From positions 1 through 11,871 of the forward strand of contig CAITEL010000290.1 of the NCBI GenBank assembly GCA_903891375.1: DNA of 11,871 nucleotides, given 5' to 3'. Source of the DNA: an uncultured Neisseriaceae bacterium. Its GTDB lineage: Bacteria; Pseudomonadota; Gammaproteobacteria; Burkholderiales; UBA11063. The notes under the pieces were generated by a model, which was not told the origin of the DNA, did not search any database, and was given only the letters and a program-made list of their open reading frames with translations. A program made the translations under genes and the position numbers. The stretch's first letter is position 1, and the number at the start of each line of letters is the position of its first letter. Shown piece after piece: positions 1 to 6,176 of the stretch.

Positions 1-204
1 ATATATAAATCAGAAAAAGGTTCAGAACTACACAGTAAGGATTATGAATTTAGCAAAGAAAGTGCTAATGTACACCGAACCATGGGTTATAACCATACCC
101 AGCAATTAATCAATGAGCAAGCTGAGATATGGAATCAACGGCACAGTTCAGGAGTTACCGTATATACTATGGAACAAAATAAATCATCAGTATTTAAATT
201 ATAA
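1..204 (+). CDS. Patatin-like phospholipase, C-terminal end (DUF3734 region), 5' truncated by window edge
   Basis: Frame 1 is open from the first base to a TAA at 202-204 and encodes the last 67 residues of a protein. The stretch SKDYEFSKESANVHRTMGY, followed by a short helix and a GVTVYTM-like end, resembles what I remember of the C-terminus of patatin-family phospholipases carrying DUF3734 (pattern sKDYEFSr..m..HW..GY, then gV.tfd). Such proteins have a serine hydrolase Ser-Asp dyad, which would lie upstream of this window and is not visible. In many Betaproteobacteria a DUF3734 patatin gene lies next to 3-hydroxybutyrate dehydrogenase, as here, so a link to polyhydroxybutyrate or storage-lipid turnover is plausible. 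Identification is from recalled family consensus on a short fragment; a generic hydrolase tail is the alternative. Confidence 0.6.
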   Translation: MYKSEKGSELHSKDYEFSKESANVHRTMGYNHTQQLINEQAEIWNQRHSSGVTVYTMEQNKSSVFKL

Positions 205-242
205 TATACGCTTCGTCTTTGAACCTTGGACTTTGTCAGTAA

Positions 243-295
243 ATAAAAAAATGCGCCTTATGTACTATTTGTACCAAGCGTCGCAGTTTTTTTAT
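243..295. terminator. Probable Rho-independent terminator between the patatin gene and hbdh
   Basis: An A-rich arm followed by TGCG (243-255) pairs with CGCA followed by seven Ts and AT (282-295), with one unpaired G at 286. Between the arms, GTAC at 262-265 and GTAC at 271-274 can form an apical hairpin. The A-tract/T-tract symmetry means it could stop transcription from either side. It lies 38 bp after the patatin stop and 60 bp before the hbdh start, so hbdh probably has its own promoter. Confidence 0.6.
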
Positions 296-325
296 TTGCT
301 TTTGTGTCCACGATTCAAATACTAT
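296..325 (+). promoter_or_regulatory. Weak candidate promoter for hbdh
   Basis: TTGCTT (296-301) and TACTAT (320-325) are separated by 18 bp, just after the terminator and 29 bp before the hbdh start codon. Both hexamers are imperfect; it is offered only because the upstream terminator makes a promoter here likely. Confidence 0.3.
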
Positions 326-354
326 GTAGTATATCTTTTAGTAGGAGCAAACAA

Positions 355-1146
355 ATGTTAGGAAATTTAAAAGGTAAGGTTGCTATCATAACTGGTAGTG
401 CTAGTGGAATCGGTAAACGCATGGCCGAAAAATTTGCCATGCATGGAGCGAATGTAGTAATTGCCGATCTAAATCTGGATAATGCTCAAGCAGTTGCAAA
501 TGACATTCAAAATGCGTATAAAGTTGAAACTATGGCTATTACTATGGATGTTACCAATGAAGCAGAAGTAAATGCTGGGGTTGAGGCTGTTGTAACTAAA
601 TTTGGGAAAATTGATTGTTTAATTAGCAATGCTGGAATACAAATAATCTCACCAATAGTTGATTTCGAATACGAAAAATGGAAAAAATTATTTGAAATTC
701 ATGTACATGGTGCATTTTTAACTACAAAAGCATGTATGAAAAAAATGATAGAGAAAAAAAATGGCGGAAGAATCATCGTAACTGGTTCAGTCCATTCTTT
801 TGAAGCATCAAAAGACAAAGCCGCCTACGTAACAGCAAAACATGGCTTACTTGGTTTTGTACGTGCTATTGCAAAAGAAGGTGCACCATACAATATAAGC
901 TCGAACTTAATCGGTCCTGGATTTGTAAAAACGCCATTAGTAGAAAAACAAATCCCCGAACAGGCTAAATCACTAGGCATTAGTGAAGAAGAAGTAATAA
1001 AACACGTGATGTTAGGTGAAACTGTTGATGGGGAATTTACCACAACCGATGACGTGGCTGATGTGGCTGTATTTTTAGCTGGCTTTGAATCGAATGCATT
1101 AACTGGTCAATCTTTGATTGTATCACACGGATGGCATATCCAATAA
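355..1146 (+). CDS. hbdH: 3-hydroxybutyrate dehydrogenase (short-chain dehydrogenase/reductase)
   Basis: Cytoplasmic enzyme expected to oxidise (R)-3-hydroxybutyrate to acetoacetate with NAD+, the step after polyhydroxybutyrate depolymerisation. The 263-residue protein has the Rossmann motif TGSASGIG (13-20), NAG (92-94), catalytic Ser145, and YVTAK with Tyr158 and Lys162. Substrate residues known from the Pseudomonas fragi enzyme have counterparts: Gln96, His147, Lys155, and Gln199 in TPLVEKQI. These mark it as a hydroxybutyrate dehydrogenase rather than a generic SDR. The loop Trp of P. fragi (PGWV) is Phe190 here (PGFV). The ATG at 355 is preceded by AGGAG (343-347) and starts directly at the conserved LKGKVAIITG region; an in-frame ATG at 304 would add 17 unconserved residues and lacks such a site. 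The gene is monocistronic as far as visible, between a terminator and a palindrome. Confidence 0.9.
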   Translation: MLGNLKGKVAIITGSASGIGKRMAEKFAMHGANVVIADLNLDNAQAVANDIQNAYKVETMAITMDVTNEAEVNAGVEAVVTKFGKIDCLISNAGIQIISPIVDFEYEKWKKLFEIHVHGAFLTTKACMKKMIEKKNGGRIIVTGSVHSFEASKDKAAYVTAKHGLLGFVRAIAKEGAPYNISSNLIGPGFVKTPLVEKQIPEQAKSLGISEEEVIKHVMLGETVDGEFTTTDDVADVAVFLAGFESNALTGQSLIVSHGWHIQ

Positions 1147-1156
1147 AATCAACCAT

Positions 1157-1235
1157 TTACCCACCTCAATTCTATCGTCATATTTTGATAACTTCAAGTA
1201 CATGTATTATGCACGTGAGTTATCAAAATATTTTA
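1157..1235. repeat. Palindromic repeat element, copy 1 (hbdh-yidC convergent gap)
   Basis: A perfect 14-bp inverted repeat (1180-1193 with 1218-1231, core ATATTTTGAT) encloses a 24-nt loop that can form a second small stem (GTACAT 1198-1203 with ATGCAC 1209-1214, one mismatch). The left half, 1166-1196, matches 8839-8869 at 30 of 31 bases. TGTATTATG in the loop and ATCAAAATATTT in the right arm also recur there, so this is a dispersed element. It sits 11 bp after the hbdh stop and 20 bp from the yidC stop, where it may act as a bidirectional terminator or mRNA end-protector, although no long T-tract follows. Confidence 0.75.
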
Positions 1236-1255
1236 AAAGCAACTTTACAATATAA

Positions 1256-2902
1256 TTAATTTTTATTACGGTTTTGACGACGCAGAGTCACATGTTTATT
1301 TACATACCATTGTTGTGATATTGACAGCACATTATTAATTAACCAATATACAACTAGGCCTGCTGGGAAGAAGAAAAACATCACACTAAAGGCAACTGGC
1401 ATTATTTTCATCATCTTTGCCTGCATCGGGTCAGACGGTGGTGGACTCATAAATGTTTGTAAAAACATTGTAAGGGCTAGTATTGCAGGTAAAATATAAT
1501 ATGGATCTGGCAAACTCAAGTCATTAATCCATAAAAATGACGCTTGGCGTAACTCTACTGAAGACAATAATGCCCAGTATAAACCAATAAATACAGGTAT
1601 TTGTAGTACCATTGGTAAACATCCACCAATTGGATTTACTTTTTCACTCTTATATAAGCCCATCATTGCTTGTTGTAGTTTTGCTTTATCATCTTTATAT
1701 TGCGACTTTAGTTTCTCCATTTTTGGCGCTAGGGCTTTCATCTTCGCCATAGAAATATAACTTGCCCGCGTCAGTGGATATAATACTGCTTTTACCACAA
1801 TAGTAAGAGATACTATTGCCCAACCCCAATTTTTAACTAATTCATGTAATTTAACCAATAACCAAAACAAAGGTGTAGCAAAAATATAAACCCAACCATA
1901 ATCTTTTGTTCTTTCCAAATCAGGTGCCGCAGAATTTAACGCTGAGTCTTCTTCAGGGCCAGCAAATAAGGGTACTGCCACGGTAAAACTTGAATGTGGT
2001 TTAATCATCGGTAAATCGGTTAATAACCCAGCTGAAGCAAGATCACTTCCGACCATTTTAAAATTAAAACGACAGCTAATACCATTAGTACAAACCGAAT
2101 TATAACCATAGGCATTTAAAAGCCACATTGCAGTGAAATAATGTTGAATATAACCAACCCAACCACTATTTACGGTTTCTGGATAACTTAAATCATTTTT
2201 TTGTATATCTTTAAATGCTAATTTATTAAATTTGTTGTCTGGTGTATAATAAGCCGCACCTGTATAAGTATGAACAAATTTCATTTCACCGTCTGGTGCA
2301 GTTTCATCACGGAGTAATCTCCAATATGCTGATACTCCATTTAGTGGTGCATTTGTGTTATTAATTATCTGATAAGACACATCTACAACATAACTATCAC
2401 GTTTAAACGTATATGTCTTTAAAACATCAATCCCACTTTCATTTGCTTTCAAAGTTACAATTAAGTCTTTTTGACCTGGTTCTAATGTATAGTTCAGTTT
2501 ATCTACTGTAAAAATACTATTATGATTTGGTAAAATCAATCCTGAATTAGAAACCAATCCAGTTTGCGCAACATATATTTTGTTATTATTTGCTGTGAGT
2601 AAATTGTATGGGTCTTTCTTATTTGTTTGTGAACCATGCATTAATAAACTAAGATTACGTAAATCACCACCAACTGAATTAATTTGTGCTTGAACTAAAT
2701 CCGTAGTAACAGTGATTATTTTATCACTATTTAATTTTAAGTTATTATCCTCTACATTTGCAGGTGTTGTGGTATTATCTGAATTAGTAGTAGAACTAAC
2801 CGCAATAGAATTAGGGTTTGGCTTAGGTGTAAAGTATTTTTCCCAGACAAACAATAAACCAATAGAAATAATAATAAATGTAATTAATCTACGCGAATCC
2901 AT
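1256..2902 (-). CDS. yidC: Membrane protein insertase YidC
   Basis: Inner-membrane insertase that integrates proteins with or without SecYEG. At 548 residues it has the usual Gram-negative length. An N-terminal anchor (about residues 6-20, MDSRRLITFIIISIGLLFVW) is followed by the large periplasmic P1 domain (to about 345). The 60KD_IMP core begins near residue 345, with membrane segments at about 345-377, 423-446, 466-484 and 500-530. Hallmarks include KVNPIGGCLPM, SVELRQA, DLSLPDPYYILP and FPAGLVVYW. The functionally important positive charge of the hydrophilic groove (Arg366 in E. coli) appears as Lys389 in SMAKMKAL. The start has AAGGA six bases upstream (2909-2913 on the plus strand). It is last in rpmH-rnpA-yidD-yidC. 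mnmE, a frequent downstream neighbour, is absent; a convergent hbdh follows instead. Confidence 0.97.
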   Translation of the reverse strand: MDSRRLITFIIISIGLLFVWEKYFTPKPNPNSIAVSSTTNSDNTTTPANVEDNNLKLNSDKIITVTTDLVQAQINSVGGDLRNLSLLMHGSQTNKKDPYNLLTANNNKIYVAQTGLVSNSGLILPNHNSIFTVDKLNYTLEPGQKDLIVTLKANESGIDVLKTYTFKRDSYVVDVSYQIINNTNAPLNGVSAYWRLLRDETAPDGEMKFVHTYTGAAYYTPDNKFNKLAFKDIQKNDLSYPETVNSGWVGYIQHYFTAMWLLNAYGYNSVCTNGISCRFNFKMVGSDLASAGLLTDLPMIKPHSSFTVAVPLFAGPEEDSALNSAAPDLERTKDYGWVYIFATPLFWLLVKLHELVKNWGWAIVSLTIVVKAVLYPLTRASYISMAKMKALAPKMEKLKSQYKDDKAKLQQAMMGLYKSEKVNPIGGCLPMVLQIPVFIGLYWALLSSVELRQASFLWINDLSLPDPYYILPAILALTMFLQTFMSPPPSDPMQAKMMKIMPVAFSVMFFFFPAGLVVYWLINNVLSISQQWYVNKHVTLRRQNRNKN

Positions 2903-2941
2903 AAAGGTTCCTTAATAAATAAAAAAGTAAATAGTGTTATT

Positions 2942-2963
2942 ATCCCAGAAAATTTTCTAGGAT
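2942..2963. repeat. 22-bp near-perfect palindrome in the yidD-yidC gap
   Basis: ATCC-C-AGAAAA is followed directly by TTTTCT-A-GGAT: a 22-bp inverted repeat with one mismatched pair and no spacer, touching the yidD stop codon (2963-2965). As RNA it could form a short hairpin with an AAUU loop between the two coding regions. As DNA it is a symmetric site. No T-tract follows in the direction of yidC transcription, so a terminator is unlikely. Confidence 0.45.
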
Positions 2964-3187
2964 TATGGGACAGGATCATAACCATGCCCAGAAAAAGGAT
3001 GACACCGAAGTATCCGCCTAATTGATAAGTACAATCCACGGATTATACCATATTTAGTAATCGCCTGAATAGCATACTCAGAACACGTAGGTAAATAACG
3101 ACAGTTTTTTGGTAATAATGGACTAATACACAGTTGGTAAAATCTGATTGGTACTATCACAAATTTTTTAAACATAACTATACTCAT
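2963..3187 (-). CDS. yidD: Membrane protein insertion efficiency factor YidD
   Basis: Small membrane-associated protein of 74 residues that assists YidC-dependent insertion. An amphipathic N-terminal helix (about 5-18) precedes the family core: [18 protein letters not shown] with conserved cysteines 20, 29 and 35, then [20 protein letters not shown] (Cys62) and the closing GHGYDPVP. Two starts are possible: ATG at 3187 (used here) and ATG at 3175 (Met5); neither has a strong Shine-Dalgarno. The 3187 ATG lies inside a 15-bp direct repeat (3184-3198), and the gap to rnpA (129 bp) is much larger than usual because of an insert, so the native translation signal may have been altered. It is followed by yidC on the same strand. 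Confidence 0.93.
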   Translation of the reverse strand: MSIVMFKKFVIVPIRFYQLCISPLLPKNCRYLPTCSEYAIQAITKYGIIRGLYLSIRRILRCHPFSGHGYDPVP

Positions 3188-3306
3188 TCATATTAAAACC
3201 ACATATTTGTTGACAAGCTCCTGATGTAACATATCTACACGACGTCGCTTGTCGACTCCATGTATTGTTTTGAATTTGTTCGAATATACAATCATTCATA
3301 TTAAAA
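3184..3306. mobile_element. Putative short palindromic insert (~93 bp) flanked by 15-bp direct repeats
   Basis: TCATTCATATTAAAA occurs perfectly at 3184-3198 and 3292-3306, enclosing 93 bp (3199-3291). Inside, GTTGACAAGC (3209-3218) and GCTTGTCGAC (3247-3256) form a 10-bp inverted repeat with one G-T wobble. The duplicated segment covers the yidD start codon. Removing one repeat plus the 93 bp would leave rnpA and yidD 21 bp apart, close to the usual arrangement. A 15-bp target duplication is long for a transposon, so a segmental duplication or non-homologous insertion is an alternative. No transposase is encoded. Confidence 0.5.
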
Positions 3307-3316
3307 AATCGCAGGT

Positions 3317-3661
3317 TTATTTATAAAAAGATTTAGTTAGCAATTTAAATTCATTAATAATTTCTGAATAATTGTCGTGGGTAAATAGTTTAATAACTTT
3401 TACAACTACATCATATGATTTTAGCCAATCTGCATTATTTTGCCGAAATAACTCACGTGTTAGTCTCTTCATATAATTTCGTTTATTTGCACGTTTTGCT
3501 ATTCTTTTACTAGTGATTAAGCCTAAACGTGAATTAGGTAATTCATTGGGTTTATAGTATATTTTGAGATATACACCAGACTTCGATCTACGAAATAGAA
3601 AAACGGATGAAAATTCATCCGCTTTTTTTAATCTGTGTGCTTGTGTAAAGCGTTGCACCAC
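3317..3661 (-). CDS. rnpA: Ribonuclease P protein component
   Basis: Basic protein subunit of RNase P, which binds the catalytic RNA and the pre-tRNA 5' leader in tRNA maturation. The 114 residues are normal for the family. The N-terminal RLKKADEFSSVF motif (10-21) and the central RNR helix, SKRIAKRANKRNYMKRLTRE (51-70), are clear; the family's usual RNRIKR appears as RNYMKR. The start is GTG at 3661, immediately followed by a second GTG codon; either could be used and no strong Shine-Dalgarno is visible, so coupling to rpmH, whose stop is 11 nt upstream, is likely. It belongs to the rpmH-rnpA transcription unit. Confidence 0.95.
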   Translation of the reverse strand: MVQRFTQAHRLKKADEFSSVFLFRRSKSGVYLKIYYKPNELPNSRLGLITSKRIAKRANKRNYMKRLTRELFRQNNADWLKSYDVVVKVIKLFTHDNYSEIINEFKLLTKSFYK

Positions 3662-3672
3662 AAATTCTGCAA

Positions 3673-3807
3673 TTAGACCGCTAAGCTTTTTCTACCAGCT
3701 GCACGACGTGCATTGATGATTGCTCTGCCTGACTTGCTTCTCATTCTAACTAAAAAGCCATGAGTGCGTTTACGTCTAATAACTGATGGTTGAAATGTAC
3801 GTTTCAT
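3673..3807 (-). CDS. rpmH: 50S ribosomal protein L34
   Basis: The minus-strand reading frame encodes 44 residues, beginning [18 protein letters not shown], continuing [19 protein letters not shown] and ending KSLAV, an almost canonical L34 sequence at the exact family length. It is a structural protein of the large ribosomal subunit. AAGGA lies about nine bases upstream of the ATG (RNA reading AAAGGAUUAUAUAGA), and a strong promoter precedes it. It heads the rpmH-rnpA-yidD-yidC group. dnaA, which commonly lies divergently upstream of rpmH, is not here; the upstream neighbour is a lipoprotein gene on the same strand. Confidence 0.98.
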   Translation of the reverse strand: MKRTFQPSVIRRKRTHGFLVRMRSKSGRAIINARRAAGRKSLAV

Positions 3808-3842
3808 TCTATATAATCCTTTAGCAATTTCATAAGTACGAG

Positions 3843-3872
3843 ATTATAGCACACATTACAGATTAAAGTAAA
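3843..3872 (-). promoter_or_regulatory. Promoter of the rpmH-rnpA-yidD-yidC unit
   Basis: On the minus strand a perfect TATAAT (plus positions 3843-3848) is preceded by TGC, giving an extended -10 (TGnTATAAT). A TTTACT -35-like hexamer lies 18 bp further upstream (3867-3872). Transcription would start about 30 nt before the rpmH ATG. Confidence 0.7.
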
Positions 3873-3889
3873 ACAATATTGCTAAGTAT

Positions 3890-5929
3890 TTAATTATTAA
3901 ATTTTAAAGCGTATACCGTCATCGGAAATTGGGTTCCATCTGTAGTTATTGTTGAATCAATCCCAACGGTATCATCATAGCCATAACCATAACTATCAAA
4001 ATATTTATGCACTTGTTTATCATATTGATCTAACGTACTTGCTCCGTAGGTTGAATAATTAGTCAAACAGGTGTATTGCGGTGTAAACAAATTAGCAGCA
4101 TAAGACTCCAACACACCTTTTGTATACTGAATATTATCATGACCACAAAAAGGTAAAAAACCAACAGCCCAAGCACCAGCCATATATTTAACTAACGACT
4201 GGTATGTTCCATTTACACCAAAAACAGATTGATTAGCAAATGCTCCAAAAAAATTATAATAATTAAGCTGTGATTCTGGAATACTAAACGTGCTGGCTCC
4301 TGTATTAAACGTTGTGCCGCCACTAACATAACTCCCAGTTGGGCATACACTGCCAACTGTAGGTGAAAAATTCATGTTCCCACCACTAATACTACCAGAT
4401 AAAATACAATTAGTGCTTGACATTTGATTAGAAACTTCAATCGCATTAATCATGAAATTATGCCCATTCGAATAATACATCCATACATCATTAAAATAAG
4501 TATTAAATAATGTAGTATTAAACCCAGAAGGTACAACGCTTGAATCAGTAAATACCGTCACGGGTGCTAAAATAGCAATTAATTGATTATTTACCTGCTG
4601 AAAATACGATGATATATCCCATGCCCCAGGATAAATACTCATTGCTAGTTTTACTCCATTCATCAAAGTCGTTCCAGAATAATTATAATACTGAGATTTT
4701 ACTCCAGCATGCGAATTAGTCCATTTTACCGAACCACTAAGTTGTTCTGTACCAGTGGCAGCTACAGGAACACTAATTGAATTTACATAAGAAACATCTA
4801 AAACAGTTTGTAAATTAGCTGGAACATTATATTCAGGCATTACATACGGAATGTTTTGCTGGGTATTTGGTTGTGCTCCAGCAACACCACTTAAAGCACC
4901 GCCATAAGATAAAAACATCCTTGCCCCTGCATTTTGTAAACTTGCTCCAACAAGCATAGGCGGAGTATAAATTGTCGTATTGCCTGCGGGTAACTCAAAC
5001 GTGTATGAAGAAGGCGCTAGACCATTAGCTGAATTAACAATAACATTACCAGTATATATATTATTATTTGATAAAGTATACTGTACTGGATGTGCACCAG
5101 TATCAGACGTAACACCACCAATATCAACAAAAAAATAAACCCCAGTATGTCCATCACTCTCAGCAGGAGCATAAACTCGCAATGCCGCATACCCTGATTT
5201 GAAGGCCACAGCATATTCGTCAGTTTGATATAAATAGGTTGCCACTCCATTAGCTCGATTTAACGATATTGAGATGGTATTACCTGTAGATGCGCTCGCT
5301 AATGAAACATTCCCACTAATAGTACATGTAGCCCCGCTCTCAATTGTTCGATTAGAACATGTATCTCCGCTTTCAACCCATATTATGGGGTTAGGCATCG
5401 AAATAGTACTTGCACCTAAAGATGTCGCCACAGAATCAGTATTAGTGAAAATAAAACTGGTTGGATACACTGTATTACTGTAAATTGTATTACTAAGACC
5501 TTGTACTACAGTAGTAAAATTAATACTATTACTCACCGTAACCATTGCCGACGTAATACTATAATTATGACCGTTATAACTAGTGTTAAGATTTATTTGG
5601 GTAGAACCTATACTTGCCCCTGATATAACAACTGAACAAGTAGGATTATTTGTAGATAAAATACACTGCGCCACATCTAATGTTGCTACAGAAGTATCAG
5701 CTGACACAACACCAACAGTAATGTTGCCCACGCCTACACTATTACTTAGATTAATTATAGCCGTAGCAGTACTGCCATTTGGAACATTAATTGCGCTTGG
5801 AGTTATTGTTATTGTCCCGTACTGTGTCGGGTCATCTGATGGGTTACTCCCACCACTACACCCAAATAACATAAAAAATAATAAGGTTGTAGTAAATAAT
5901 CTAAAAAGTACATTTATCATAATTAACAT
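3890..5929 (-). CDS. Secreted lipoprotein with Ig-like repeats and a GH64/thaumatin-like C-terminal domain
   Basis: Predicted 679-residue exported lipoprotein. A type II signal peptide ends in the lipobox MLFGC (Cys24); the +2 Ser suggests outer-membrane or surface location. Residues about 37-133 and 136-232 are Ser/Thr/Asn-rich beta-sandwich modules resembling bacterial Ig-like or anchor domains, each with a Cys pair (89/98 and 191/202). From about 238 to the end the order of motifs recalls the GH64/thaumatin-like superfamily (beta-1,3-glucanases): LRVYAPAESD, TIYTPPMLVGASL, ARMFLSYGG (336-344), WDISSYF and the terminal YGYGYDDTVGIDSTI, with further Cys pairs 508/529 and 595/621. The usual catalytic acids are not obvious, so it may bind glucan rather than cleave it. 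Met1 and Met4 (5920) are both possible starts, with AAGAA near the first. Glucan binding or hydrolysis is inference; a generic surface protein is the alternative. Confidence 0.65.
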   Translation of the reverse strand: MLIMINVLFRLFTTTLLFFMLFGCSGGSNPSDDPTQYGTITITPSAINVPNGSTATAIINLSNSVGVGNITVGVVSADTSVATLDVAQCILSTNNPTCSVVISGASIGSTQINLNTSYNGHNYSITSAMVTVSNSINFTTVVQGLSNTIYSNTVYPTSFIFTNTDSVATSLGASTISMPNPIIWVESGDTCSNRTIESGATCTISGNVSLASASTGNTISISLNRANGVATYLYQTDEYAVAFKSGYAALRVYAPAESDGHTGVYFFVDIGGVTSDTGAHPVQYTLSNNNIYTGNVIVNSANGLAPSSYTFELPAGNTTIYTPPMLVGASLQNAGARMFLSYGGALSGVAGAQPNTQQNIPYVMPEYNVPANLQTVLDVSYVNSISVPVAATGTEQLSGSVKWTNSHAGVKSQYYNYSGTTLMNGVKLAMSIYPGAWDISSYFQQVNNQLIAILAPVTVFTDSSVVPSGFNTTLFNTYFNDVWMYYSNGHNFMINAIEVSNQMSSTNCILSGSISGGNMNFSPTVGSVCPTGSYVSGGTTFNTGASTFSIPESQLNYYNFFGAFANQSVFGVNGTYQSLVKYMAGAWAVGFLPFCGHDNIQYTKGVLESYAANLFTPQYTCLTNYSTYGASTLDQYDKQVHKYFDSYGYGYDDTVGIDSTITTDGTQFPMTVYALKFNN

Positions 5930-5996
5930 CCATTTCTTATTGTAATTACAAGCATTTTTGTCATAAAAAAAAACATGAAATAACTAACTTAACAGT

Positions 5997-6026
5997 ATTA
6001 TAAACACGATGATGACAACATTAACA
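5997..6026 (-). promoter_or_regulatory. Candidate promoter for the lipoprotein gene
   Basis: A perfect minus-strand TATAAT (plus 5997-6002) has TGTTAA 18 bp upstream (6021-6026). It lies about 68 bp before the lipoprotein start codon, leaving an untranslated leader of about 60 nt. The -35 is a poor match. Confidence 0.4.
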
Positions 6027-6052
6027 TCTTGTTTTTACCATAATTATGAGCC

Positions 6053-6074
6053 AATTTCAGTTCGTACTGAAATT
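6053..6074. repeat. Perfect 9-bp stem hairpin in the divergent region
   Basis: AATTTCAGT and ACTGAAATT flank a TCGT loop. It lies between the candidate lipoprotein promoter and the candidate sdhC promoter. It may be an operator-like symmetric site or an insulating terminator; a TTTT run (6073-6076) overlaps its plus-strand 3' end but is too short to be convincing. Confidence 0.4.
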
Positions 6075-6078
6075 TTAG

Positions 6079-6092
6079 TGAGTATCTACTCA
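6079..6092. repeat. 14-bp inverted repeat TGAGTA-TC-TACTCA
   Basis: The perfect 6-bp arms separated by two bases lie four bases after the preceding hairpin and eight bases before the candidate sdhC -35. The size and position suit a transcription-factor operator, but chance is possible in AT-rich DNA. Confidence 0.3.
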
Positions 6093-6099
6093 TTTTAAT

Positions 6100-6129
6100 T
6101 TGAAAGTTATTTTAATAGTGTGGTAAAAT
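6100..6129 (+). promoter_or_regulatory. Candidate promoter of the sdh-gltA operon
   Basis: TTGAAA (6100-6105) and TAAAAT (6124-6129) are separated by 18 bp. TGTGG/CCACA (6119-6135), an interrupted inverted repeat, overlaps the -10 and could be a regulator site. A transcript from here would carry a leader of about 175 nt that includes the large palindrome at 6177-6249. Confidence 0.4.
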
Positions 6130-6176
6130 TCCACAGTTTAATTTACAATAATTGTATACCTTTACTTGAATAGACT

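Noticed and set aside
304..354. N-terminal extension of 3-hydroxybutyrate dehydrogenase to an upstream ATG
   Set aside because: The extra 17 residues have no family similarity, and AGGAG is placed for the ATG at 355.
113..361. 82-codon plus-strand frame
   Set aside because: It overlaps the patatin C-terminus in another frame, crosses a terminator hairpin and has no recognisable protein features.
5017..5250. 77-codon minus-strand frame within the lipoprotein gene
   Set aside because: Out-of-frame shadow; its hydrophobic look comes from shifted reading of a beta-strand-rich repeat region.
5274..5945. Two antisense frames opposite the lipoprotein gene (5274-5483 and 5583-5945)
   Set aside because: Shadows of the Ser/Thr/Val-rich coding sequence on the other strand; no start signals and no domain.
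6119..6135. Possible DnaA boxes (TGTGGTAAA / AATTCCACA) hinting at oriC
   Set aside because: They differ from TTATCCACA by two and three bases and there is no cluster, so an origin is not supported.
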